Shown here: one piece after another, positions 1 to 4,431 of the stretch
Layout: every line of letters starts with the position of its first letter
Numbering within the stretch: the first letter of the stretch is position 1
Source of the DNA: an uncultured Prevotella sp.
GTDB taxonomy: Bacteria > Bacteroidota > Bacteroidia > Bacteroidales > Bacteroidaceae
Length of the DNA stretch: 8,600 bases
Reading direction: 5' to 3'
NCBI GenBank assembly: GCA_937901345.1
Contig: CALCHM010000041.1
Span: 1 to 8,600 of the forward strand
The notes under the pieces: model-generated
The model's database searches: none
Told to the model about the DNA's origin: nothing
The model's input: only the letters and a program-made list of their open reading frames with translations
Position numbers and translations under genes: made by a program

Positions 1-39
1 AATCGGGCAAGAATGCAAAGAACATTTCAGGTTCGCCGT
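1..39. repeat. Terminal redundancy, left copy (circle closure)
   Basis: These 39 bases are identical to 8562-8600. Joining position 8561 to position 1 restores a 273-nt reading frame (211 wrapping to 8500) whose length and sequence match the adjacent paralogue at 271-543. The redundancy is therefore best explained as a circular molecule of 8,561 bp with an assembly overlap. The alternative is a linear molecule carrying a third near-identical paralogue. Confidence 0.85.
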
Positions 40-211
40 AAAAGTAGAAATAATACGAATCGTCAGCAAACCAATCATTGGGAATGTATTCAAGGAGACC
101 AAAGAACATCTTAGCCGTGTAGATTTTGATGTTGGAACCTCTAACAACGCCACATGATTCATTGTTGAGACCTTCTCTTGTTAATTTGTCAAGAAATTCA
201 ATTGCTTTCAT
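1..211 (-). CDS. Aromatic-rich 90-aa hypothetical protein, copy 1, N-terminal part (continues at 8600-8500)
   Basis: Function not recognised. The visible part begins MKAIEFLDKL and runs to residue 70; the rest continues at the other end of the window after circularisation, giving exactly 90 residues and a TAA stop. It is about 54% identical (49 of 90 positions by my hand count) to the protein at 271-543, with no gap. The shared features are MKAI at the start, CGVV near residue 20, P..WF.D..YYF.F near 44-57, then GE.E..F.FLP..WRFFPID...GVYVWEID at 59-89. The protein is small, soluble-looking and very rich in Phe, Tyr and Trp, with no signal peptide. The start is fixed by the conserved leader: a hairpin, then CAAAAAACCCC and TAAAACA, directly before the ATG. 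It is second in a six-gene block of small unknown genes. A small phage accessory or host-interaction protein is plausible but unproven. Confidence 0.8.
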   Translation of the reverse strand, partial: MKAIEFLDKLTREGLNNESCGVVRGSNIKIYTAKMFFGLLEYIPNDWFADDSYYFYFYGEPEMFFAFLPD

Positions 212-229
212 TGTTTTAGGGGTTTTTTG

Positions 230-259
230 GCGGGCTATGCCATCCGAGGCACAGCCCGC
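230..259 (-). promoter_or_regulatory. Leader hairpin copy 1, upstream of the 90-aa gene at 211
   Basis: A 30-nt inverted repeat: arms GCGGGCT (230-236) and AGCCCGC (253-259), an A/C mismatch, an inner stem TGCC/GGCA and a 6-nt loop. On the minus strand it lies between the stop of the gene at 271 and the ATG at 211. What follows is CAAAAAACCCC rather than a T-run, so it is not an intrinsic terminator. The sequence is identical to the copy at 561-590 and structurally equivalent to 8459-8488. A translation-control, RNA-stability or processing element is the likely role. Confidence 0.7.
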
Positions 260-270
260 GATGTTAATAC

Positions 271-543
271 TTAGTCATCTATTTCCCAAACGTAAACACC
301 CGTTCCAATATCAATCGGAAAGAACCGCCAATTATTAGGCAAGAACCGAAAGACGTGTTCACGTTCGCCAAAGAAAAAGAAATAGTATTTATTATCGTCA
401 AACCAACTACATGGAATATCTTCGAAGATACCGAAGTATGCCTTAGGAGACTGGACACGAAGACAGAGACCACTAACAACACCACATTGTTTAAGGTCAA
501 GCCGCTCAAGCGGCAGTAATGTAAGAAATCTGATTGCTTTCAT
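271..543 (-). CDS. Aromatic-rich 90-aa hypothetical protein, copy 2
   Basis: Function not recognised. The complete 90-residue protein starts MKAIRFLTLL and ends in GVYVWEIDD. It is a tandem paralogue of the gene that wraps the junction (about 54% identity, no gaps). The C-terminal third is the most conserved part (FLP..WRFFPID...GVYVWEID), and the middle contains a run of six aromatics (YYFFFF) near residues 53-58. CGVV at 20-23 is also shared. There is no signal peptide or clear membrane segment. It is the first gene of the block 543 to 7368 and is preceded by the same hairpin leader as its copy. The duplication unit includes the leader as well as the gene: stop-proximal TAAGTATTAACATC and the hairpin recur after each. 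The N-terminal halves have diverged more than the C-terminal halves, so the copies may have different partners (inference). Confidence 0.85.
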   Translation of the reverse strand: MKAIRFLTLLPLERLDLKQCGVVSGLCLRVQSPKAYFGIFEDIPCSWFDDNKYYFFFFGEREHVFRFLPNNWRFFPIDIGTGVYVWEIDD

Positions 544-560
544 TGTTTTAGGGGTTTTGA

Positions 561-590
561 GCGGGCTATGCCATCCGAGGCACAGCCCGC
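561..590 (-). promoter_or_regulatory. Leader hairpin copy 2, upstream of the 90-aa gene at 543
   Basis: Arms GCGGGCT (561-567) and AGCCCGC (584-590) with the inner TGCC/GGCA stem, identical to 230-259. On the minus strand it is followed by TCAAAACCCCTAAAACA and the ATG at 543. It precedes the first gene of the block, so it cannot simply be a transcript end between genes. Flanking TTAACATC is shared by all three copies. Confidence 0.7.
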
Positions 591-605
591 GATGTTAAAA
601 ACTTT

Positions 606-621
606 TAATTAAATTTAATTA
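606..621. promoter_or_regulatory. 16-bp perfect palindrome, possible operator
   Basis: The sequence TAATTAAATTTAATTA is its own reverse complement. It sits about 65 bp upstream of the first gene of the minus-strand block (start 543), at the sharp edge between an A+T-rich leader and a GC-rich stretch. The position suits a repressor operator or part of a promoter. A low-complexity A/T palindrome can also arise by chance. Confidence 0.35.
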
Positions 622-824
622 TCAAAATTGGAATAAGCCCCCGAGAGGCCATCACCGCAAAGGGATGAGAGCTCAGCGAAGCGGAGGCGGGGACGAGCGA
701 CCAGGGCGGCAAAGGCGCGGCGGGCGCGGAAGGGGGAGCGGAAGGAACGGGATTCGGGCTGGGAGCCAGCGAAGCCGAAGCGAAGGACATAATTTGCGCA
801 CATAACTTATTGATTTAGAACACA

Positions 825-858
825 CAAAGATAAGAAAAAAAACAATACGCACGACAAA
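825..858 (-). promoter_or_regulatory. Candidate Bacteroides-type promoter, minus strand
   Basis: On the minus strand TATCTTTG (825-832) is a perfect match to the Bacteroides -7 consensus TAnnTTTG. A TTTG (855-858) lies 22 bp upstream, slightly more than the usual spacing of about 19-21. It lies in an A+T-rich gap and points toward the 90-aa gene block, which would give a GC-rich untranslated leader of nearly 280 nt. It may instead drive a small RNA. Confidence 0.4.
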
Positions 859-881
859 AAGGGCAAAAAAAAAGCGCCCCT

Positions 882-987
882 AGGCAGCAGCGCCTTCAGG
901 CAGCAGCGCCTTCAGGCAGCAGCGCCTTCAGGCAGCAGCGCCCTCAGGCAGCAGCGCCTTCAGGCAGCAGCGCCCTCAGGCAGCAGC
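882..987. repeat. 16-bp tandem repeat, six full copies and one partial
   Basis: Unit AGGCAGCAGCGCC(T/C)TC. Full copies start at 882, 898, 914, 930, 946 and 962; a 10-bp partial copy starts at 978. Copies differ only at one T/C position. The period is not a multiple of three, so it is not a coding repeat. It abuts a run of A on the left (minus-strand T9 after GGGGCGC). It could be an iteron-like or structural array, or a product of replication slippage. Confidence 0.9.
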
Positions 988-1170
988 CGACGGAGAGCGG
1001 AGCGGGGAAGCCAACAACGGCACCCGAAGCGCCGACCCGCCCCAGGCGGGCAGACGGGCGGCACCCGCGGCAGGGACCAAGGCGGGGGAGAGGCGGGGGA
1101 CGGACGGCGGCGCGGAGGCACCCGAGCCAAGGCAGGGCAGGGGAGCAGAACCGCCAACGCTATGAGCAAT

Positions 1171-1195
1171 AAAAAACCCGCTTGCACTGAGCGGG
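1171..1195 (-). terminator. Intrinsic terminator, minus strand
   Basis: On the minus strand, stem CCCGCT (1195-1190), a 7-nt loop, AGCGGG (1182-1177), then TTTTTT (1176-1171). This is a canonical Rho-independent shape. It lies about 250 nt beyond the last small gene of the Rep-amidase block, so that transcript may carry a long GC-rich 3' tail, or this may end a separate RNA. Confidence 0.65.
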
Positions 1196-1379
1196 AGCGG
1201 GGAAAGGGACAATCGAGCGGGCTTTTGGCAGAGGCAAGTGGGTTTGCGGCGGCAAGCCCTACCAACCTTTGCGCGGGCTGTTTTTTGCGGGCGAGCCTTG
1301 TGGGGCGCAAGGGGGCGGAGGGGCTTGGCTGTCCGCGACAGCGGCAGCGGGAGCGAAGCGCACCCCCGAAGCACCCGAC

Positions 1380-1407
1380 CCCGACACGCGGGGCAAAGTG
1401 TGTCGGG
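1380..1407 (+). terminator. Possible plus-strand terminator or structural hairpin
   Basis: A perfect 8-bp stem, CCCGACAC (1380-1387) with GTGTCGGG (1400-1407), and a 12-nt loop, followed on the plus strand by CTTTTCC. The T-run is short. No plus-strand gene lies upstream, so it may be a structural element of the non-coding region. Confidence 0.35.
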
Positions 1408-1448
1408 CTTTTCCGAAGCGTGGCGGGGATGCGCAAAAATAATATTCA

Positions 1449-1595
1449 TTAATGATTATCATAGTTGCATTTGATTTCTGATTGGTTTGCGAAACCGTAA
1501 AAGTCGATGCAGGTTAAGCAGTTTCGTTGTTCACCTTTGTTGCATTTAGGACAATTTTCCACGTACAGAGTTTGAATGTTTTTGCGTTTAATCAT
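1449..1595 (-). CDS. Small Cys-rich (zinc-ribbon-like) hypothetical protein, 48 aa
   Basis: Function not recognised. The protein begins MIKRKNIQTLYVENC and carries cysteines at 15, 18, 26, 29 and 43: two CxxC pairs separated by 7 residues, plus a single later Cys. This suggests a small zinc-binding fold. It is the last gene of the minus-strand block after the amidase and another small Cys protein. I chose the ATG at 1595 because it follows an A-rich leader (AGAAAAACAGCAATT) typical of Bacteroidota. An upstream in-frame ATG at 1637 would add 14 residues. Small Cys-rich proteins in phages are often DNA- or polymerase-binding regulators, but nothing here shows that directly. Confidence 0.6.
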   Translation of the reverse strand: MIKRKNIQTLYVENCPKCNKGEQRNCLTCIDFYGFANQSEIKCNYDNH

Positions 1596-1653
1596 AATTG
1601 CTGTTTTTCTTAGATTTTTCAAGGGTTTATGATACATAGGTGAAGGGGGGAAG

Positions 1654-1677
1654 ACCCCCATAATACTTTATGGGGGT
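1654..1677. promoter_or_regulatory. Strong 10-bp hairpin between two small genes
   Basis: A perfect stem, ACCCCCATAA (1654-1663) with TTATGGGGGT (1668-1677), and a 4-nt loop. It lies between the stop at 1689 and the start of the next gene (1595 or 1637). On the minus strand it is followed by CTTCCCCCC rather than a T-tract, so it is a poor intrinsic terminator. It may be an attenuating or stabilising structure within the transcript. Confidence 0.6.
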
Positions 1678-1688
1678 ACCCTTCGGCG

Positions 1689-1892
1689 TCAGCGTAGTCG
1701 TGGACATTTGTCGATATCCGTGACTTTGCCGCGAACAAACACCGTATTTCCCGAATCAGAGCCGCAATAAAGGTTGTATTTAGATGTCTTGCGGTTAAAG
1801 GGGAAAGCATCATTGTGGGCAATGGTGTCGAAACGTAGGTTGTCGCAAAAGCGACAAACGCGATTGATAAATGTGTCGTTTAGCTTTGCCAT
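1689..1892 (-). CDS. Small Cys-containing hypothetical protein, 67 aa
   Basis: Function not recognised. The 67-residue protein starts MAKLNDTFINRVCRFC and has cysteines at 13, 16, 43 and 63: one CxxC, then single cysteines in YCG and KCPRLR. Four cysteines could bind one zinc ion. Its ATG lies 13 nt inside the 3' end of the amidase gene in another frame, a phage-like overlap that implies coupled translation. The next gene is a second small Cys-rich protein, so the pair may work together. The ends of the protein are basic (VTDIDKCPRLR), which fits nucleic-acid binding, but this is only inference. Confidence 0.65.
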   Translation of the reverse strand: MAKLNDTFINRVCRFCDNLRFDTIAHNDAFPFNRKTSKYNLYCGSDSGNTVFVRGKVTDIDKCPRLR

Positions 1893-2338
1893 AATGGATG
1901 TTGTTTTAAGTATTTCAAAAGTGGGTCGAATTCGGCGTGGACATCAAAGCAGGGGCAAGCCTTATTGGCGTAGTCGTTATGGCCTGCAACGGTCTTGATT
2001 GTCGGATAGCAGTGTAGCAATGTTCGAACGAGATGATATAAGGCGGTTTGTTGGGCGCTTGTTCTTGTGTCAGTGTAGACAAGATTACCCTTTTCGTCAC
2101 GGACTGCACCGCCTGCATAACAGATGCCAATGGATTGGGCGTTATGACCGTATGTGTGCGCGCCTTTGATTTCAATTGGTCGGCCTGCTTCTATCGTTCC
2201 GTCTAACCTTATGAAGAAATGATAGCCAATGCCGTCCCATCCTTGGCGGCGGTGCCATAGGTCTATATCTCGCGCGCTTATATCCTGGTCAGGGCGTGTA
2301 GCAGAACAGTGAATAACAATTTCATTTATTTTTCTCAT
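1880..2338 (-). CDS. N-acetylmuramoyl-L-alanine amidase (Amidase_2/PGRP fold), phage endolysin-type
   Basis: Predicted to cut the amide bond between N-acetylmuramic acid and L-alanine of peptidoglycan, probably as the lysis enzyme. From the ATG at 2338 the protein has 152 residues, a single T7-lysozyme-like domain. The catalytic set is visible: His10 in VIHCSATR, Tyr39 in GIGYHF, His120 in VAGHND, Lys126 and Cys128 in NKACP. His10, His120 and Cys128 are the expected zinc ligands. GAHTYGHNAQSIGICYAGG at 59-77 is typical of the family. There is no signal peptide and no separate wall-binding domain. The frame stays open upstream to an ATG at 2422 that overlaps the stop of the DUF3127 gene. I prefer 2338 because family members start a few residues before the VIHCSAT motif. 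It overlaps the next small gene by 13 nt. Export could depend on a holin or another route; none is certain here. Confidence 0.93.
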   Translation of the reverse strand: MRKINEIVIHCSATRPDQDISARDIDLWHRRQGWDGIGYHFFIRLDGTIEAGRPIEIKGAHTYGHNAQSIGICYAGGAVRDEKGNLVYTDTRTSAQQTALYHLVRTLLHCYPTIKTVAGHNDYANKACPCFDVHAEFDPLLKYLKQHPLWQS

Positions 2339-2377
2339 TGTCATGAATTTTGAATGGTTTGTTTCTGATATCCGTTG

Positions 2378-2401
2378 CCCTAAATAAATAGGGGTTTTTT
2401 T
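2378..2401. promoter_or_regulatory. Small hairpin in the DUF3127-amidase gap
   Basis: CCCTA (2378-2382) pairs with TAGGG (2389-2393) around a 6-nt loop, followed on the plus strand by a run of seven T. It resembles a weak plus-strand terminator. On the minus strand it lies in the leader just before the preferred amidase start and contains AAACCCCTA, similar to the start-proximal motif of other genes here. Confidence 0.3.
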
Positions 2402-2421
2402 AATGATTGGAGAGTAGAGCA

Positions 2422-2814
2422 TCAACCCGCGAAATATGGGGCGGTTTGGCTTGGGTCGCTGCCAGGGGTGGCAGGGTTGGTCGGTTCTGTTTGTGTGGCT
2501 TTCGGCTTCTGTTGCGCTTCATCAGTTATAGACGTTGGTAGATTGACAGCGTTTTTGATATTCCAGGCCCTCAATTCTGTGTAATACCTTCCTTCGTGAA
2601 ATCTGCTTTCTGCGTCTAATTGAACTTTGAGCAGGTTCCCAACTTGATAGTTGCCAATGATGTCACAAAGTTTGTTCATGCAAGTGACGGCAACACGTTT
2701 GGGGAAGTGTTCAACCGTTTCAAAAACCGCGGTCTTTTTTTTCCAGGCGTTACCGTTTTTGTCTGTTCCTTCTTGTTGTTCGGTGACTTGCACCAAGATT
2801 GCTGTTAATTCCAT
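2422..2814 (-). CDS. DUF3127-family, single-stranded DNA-binding-like protein, 130 aa
   Basis: Probably binds single-stranded DNA during replication. Residues 3-86 match the pattern I know for DUF3127, a Bacteroidota OB-fold family related to SSB: GTDKNGNAWKKKTAVFET (residues 16-33), FPKRVAV, a short helix, GNLLKVQLDAESR and RYYTELRAWNIK (residues 76-87). The rest (about 95-130) is rich in Pro, Thr and Gln and probably disordered, as in SSB tails, but it ends TAPYFAG rather than the classical acidic DDIPF tip. It lies 31 nt after the replication initiator and directly before the amidase, so replication genes come first in the block. The ATG at 2814 follows an A-rich leader. The family assignment rests on pattern recall; the ssDNA role is inferred from the fold and from the neighbouring Rep gene. 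Confidence 0.8.
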   Translation of the reverse strand: MELTAILVQVTEQQEGTDKNGNAWKKKTAVFETVEHFPKRVAVTCMNKLCDIIGNYQVGNLLKVQLDAESRFHEGRYYTELRAWNIKNAVNLPTSITDEAQQKPKATQTEPTNPATPGSDPSQTAPYFAG

Positions 2815-2845
2815 AGTGTTGAATTTTTGTAGGTTGTTGAATAAG

Positions 2846-4072
2846 TTAATTAATAAGTTTGTCGATTGACAAGATTTTTTCGTTGATACCTTGACCAGCT
2901 TCGTTGACTATCGATGCAAGCCAGGTGGTTGGGGCTTCGTTGAAAGTGCGTTCGAAATATTCGCACAGATTATGAGTGTCAATCACCATTTGAACGGTGT
3001 CGGCATATTCACGGCATAGTTTTTTGTCTGCAACCAAGGCTTCGTTTTGAAAGTTGCGCAGCATATTGCGGAGCAACTTGATTGAGGCTTGTGTTACAGT
3101 GAATTTTTTGGACACTGTTTGCCAGGCGAGAGTTTCTCCGTCTTTGGGTAGTTCTATCAGATAAACCCTCTTGTCGCCGTTGTGGTGGCCTTTTTTCTTA
3201 CCTTGGTTTATGCGTGTGACAAATCTCGATGCATATAACTCAAAAAAGACGCGGGCAAGCCAAGAAGGTGAGGCAATATTTTCCAATAAAACCTGTCTGT
3301 CTTTATATCTCAACTGACCGTTTGATTTCAGTGAGAATTCAAGTCGCCAGGCGTGTGTTTTGTCGATTCCCGCTTTGTCCCATTCGTCAACAATCCATGG
3401 TTTTTCGGGTTCACCGCCGTTGGTCATTCCCAATTCCCTGGTTTTGTTATAGAGTTTCACCTTGATTTCTGAGGTTTTTGAACCCCAAGAAATGCAGTGG
3501 GTTTGTTTATGCTTATAGCCGTTTTGGTCTATCTCGTGCCAAAATGCTGAACCCTCGGATTTGCGTTCGACGTAGATATGGCCACTATTGAGGTGTTTAA
3601 TCATTTCGGCACGTTTGTCGGTCATCTCGAAATCACAACAAACGTCAAACCTGCCAATGCTGTTGAAAGTGCAATATACTATTTGTTTGACCAAGTTAAG
3701 GCTAGATTCAATCTCACCAATGTATAGTCCTTGGTTAGCAACTTGAACAGTCATGATGAGTGGATTAAGTACCGATGAATATGGTTTCCACAATAGTGTC
3801 AACAACTTTCGACCGTGATGGTCGAATATTAGCGCTCGATGTTCAAAAATGTTATTGCCCTGACACTGTTCGATGCGGTAGCCCTCGGGACATTTAAGTA
3901 CTGGGTCTCGGTCAACTAATGTTACACTATATTGGAGCCAGTCGCAATTGATAGCAAAGTTGTCGTTTTGGAATGAGAAATACATTGTCCACGGTGTTTT
4001 GACAAGTGTGCAGACGGGACAATAAATCTCGAGGCGGGACGGTGTGTTGGTTGATATCTGCATTGCGTTCAT
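2846..4072 (-). CDS. rep: Rolling-circle replication initiator, Rep_trans / filamentous-phage-type family
   Basis: Predicted to nick the double-strand origin and start rolling-circle replication. From the ATG at 4072 it has 408 residues. Motifs in order: CDWLQYSVTL near 43-52, RFDVCCDFEM at 141-150 (the acidic, likely metal-binding motif), SWGSKTSEIKVKLYNKTREL at 195-214 with the candidate catalytic Tyr208, and HAWRLEFSL at 240-248. This order resembles 'replication initiation factor' proteins (PF02486) of pT181-type plasmids and filamentous phages. The start is uncertain: the frame is open up to a TTG at 4195 (ATG at 4171), and other ATGs lie at 4063 and 3985. I chose 4072 because CAAGCCCCTAGAATG resembles the leader motif of the 90-aa genes. 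The conserved domain begins around the 3985 start. It is followed by DUF3127 31 nt later. A plasmid initiator is the main alternative to a phage one. Confidence 0.85.
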   Translation of the reverse strand: MNAMQISTNTPSRLEIYCPVCTLVKTPWTMYFSFQNDNFAINCDWLQYSVTLVDRDPVLKCPEGYRIEQCQGNNIFEHRALIFDHHGRKLLTLLWKPYSSVLNPLIMTVQVANQGLYIGEIESSLNLVKQIVYCTFNSIGRFDVCCDFEMTDKRAEMIKHLNSGHIYVERKSEGSAFWHEIDQNGYKHKQTHCISWGSKTSEIKVKLYNKTRELGMTNGGEPEKPWIVDEWDKAGIDKTHAWRLEFSLKSNGQLRYKDRQVLLENIASPSWLARVFFELYASRFVTRINQGKKKGHHNGDKRVYLIELPKDGETLAWQTVSKKFTVTQASIKLLRNMLRNFQNEALVADKKLCREYADTVQMVIDTHNLCEYFERTFNEAPTTWLASIVNEAGQGINEKILSIDKLIN

Positions 4073-4096
4073 TCTAGGGGCTTGGGTTATTGTTTG

Positions 4097-4133
4097 AGGA
4101 AAAAGTAAAGGGGCTGACTTTTTGTTTGTCAAC
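4097..4133 (-). promoter_or_regulatory. Candidate proximal promoter of the rep block
   Basis: On the minus strand TTGACA is followed after 19 bp by TACTTTTT, close to the Bacteroides TTG / TAnnTTTG arrangement. A transcript from here would begin shortly before the ATG at 4072. It overlaps the inverted repeat at 4110-4136, so binding or folding there could control it. Confidence 0.4.
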
Positions 4134-4136
4134 CCC
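4110..4136. promoter_or_regulatory. Inverted repeat upstream of rep
   Basis: GGGGCTGAC (4110-4118) and GTCAACCCC (4128-4136) form a 9-bp stem with one G·T pair in RNA and a 9-nt T-rich loop. It lies 38 bp before the preferred rep start. Candidates are an operator for autoregulation, a translation-control hairpin or a nick-site hairpin of the double-strand origin. Confidence 0.45.
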
Positions 4137-4236
4137 TCAACCGAATGAACGTTTGTGCGCTCTTCCCTCATCAAACAGCCATCGCGGTGGCTCAAACCCC
4201 TAATAAGAGCCGCTCCGCTCTCTCTGTTTGACGGTG

Positions 4237-4268
4237 CAAAGAAATGAAAATAACCGTGATAATGTCAA
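4237..4268 (-). promoter_or_regulatory. Candidate distal promoter of the rep block
   Basis: On the minus strand TTGACA (4263-4268), an 18-bp spacer, then TTTCTTTG (4237-4244), which keeps the TTTG half of the Bacteroides -7 element. It lies just downstream of the terminator of the preceding block. The start point would be near 4230, upstream of the alternative rep starts at 4195 and 4171. Confidence 0.45.
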
Positions 4269-4382
4269 GTTTATTTTTGTAAATTTTTCGTCATTGTGTC
4301 AACCATATTGAAAACCAATGTTTTGCAAAATTGCGCATTTTCGGTGTACATTTGTAAAATTGGGATTTTGGGCAATAAAAAT

Positions 4383-4404
4383 GGCGGGCAATTTCTTGCC
4401 CGCC
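4383..4404 (-). terminator. Intrinsic terminator of the 44-aa/473-aa block
   Basis: A perfect 9-bp stem, GGCGGGCAA with TTGCCCGCC, and a 4-nt loop. On the minus strand it is followed by ATTTTTATTG. It lies 27 nt after the stop codon of the 473-aa gene, the expected place for its transcript end. Confidence 0.85.
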
Positions 4405-4431
4405 GAACTAAATCCATAAACATGAAAAAGA

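Larger units (their letters stand above)
625..1448. other. GC-rich stretch without a credible gene
   Basis: More than 800 bases with a composition unlike the coding parts. It holds GC-rich segments with recurring CGAAGC/GCTTCG-type words, a 16-bp tandem repeat (882-987), an A-rich gap (about 805-875) carrying a promoter-like element, and several hairpins: CCCGCC-cca-GGCGGG near 1036-1050, the terminator at 1171-1195 and a perfect 8-bp stem at 1380-1407. Long open frames occur on both strands at once. Their translations are low-complexity (Pro/Ala/Arg/Ser-rich) with no domain, as expected for GC-rich DNA with few stop codons. An origin or packaging role is possible. Confidence 0.7.

Noticed and set aside
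605..803. Two overlapping minus-strand frames of 61 and 62 codons (stops at 605 and 615)
   Set aside because: Both are open because the DNA is GC-rich. The translations are low-complexity (Pro/Ala/Ser or Arg/Phe-rich) without motifs, and two frames are open at once. I kept the segment as non-coding, noting that a leader peptide from the ATG at 803 cannot be excluded.
882..987. CRISPR array
   Set aside because: The 16-bp units are directly adjacent with no spacers, and no cas-like gene is present.
960..1474. Long frames on both strands in the GC-rich stretch (up to 158 codons)
   Set aside because: They run through a 16-bp tandem repeat, a terminator hairpin and several other hairpins, have Pro/Ala/Arg-rich low-complexity translations, and mirror one another on both strands.
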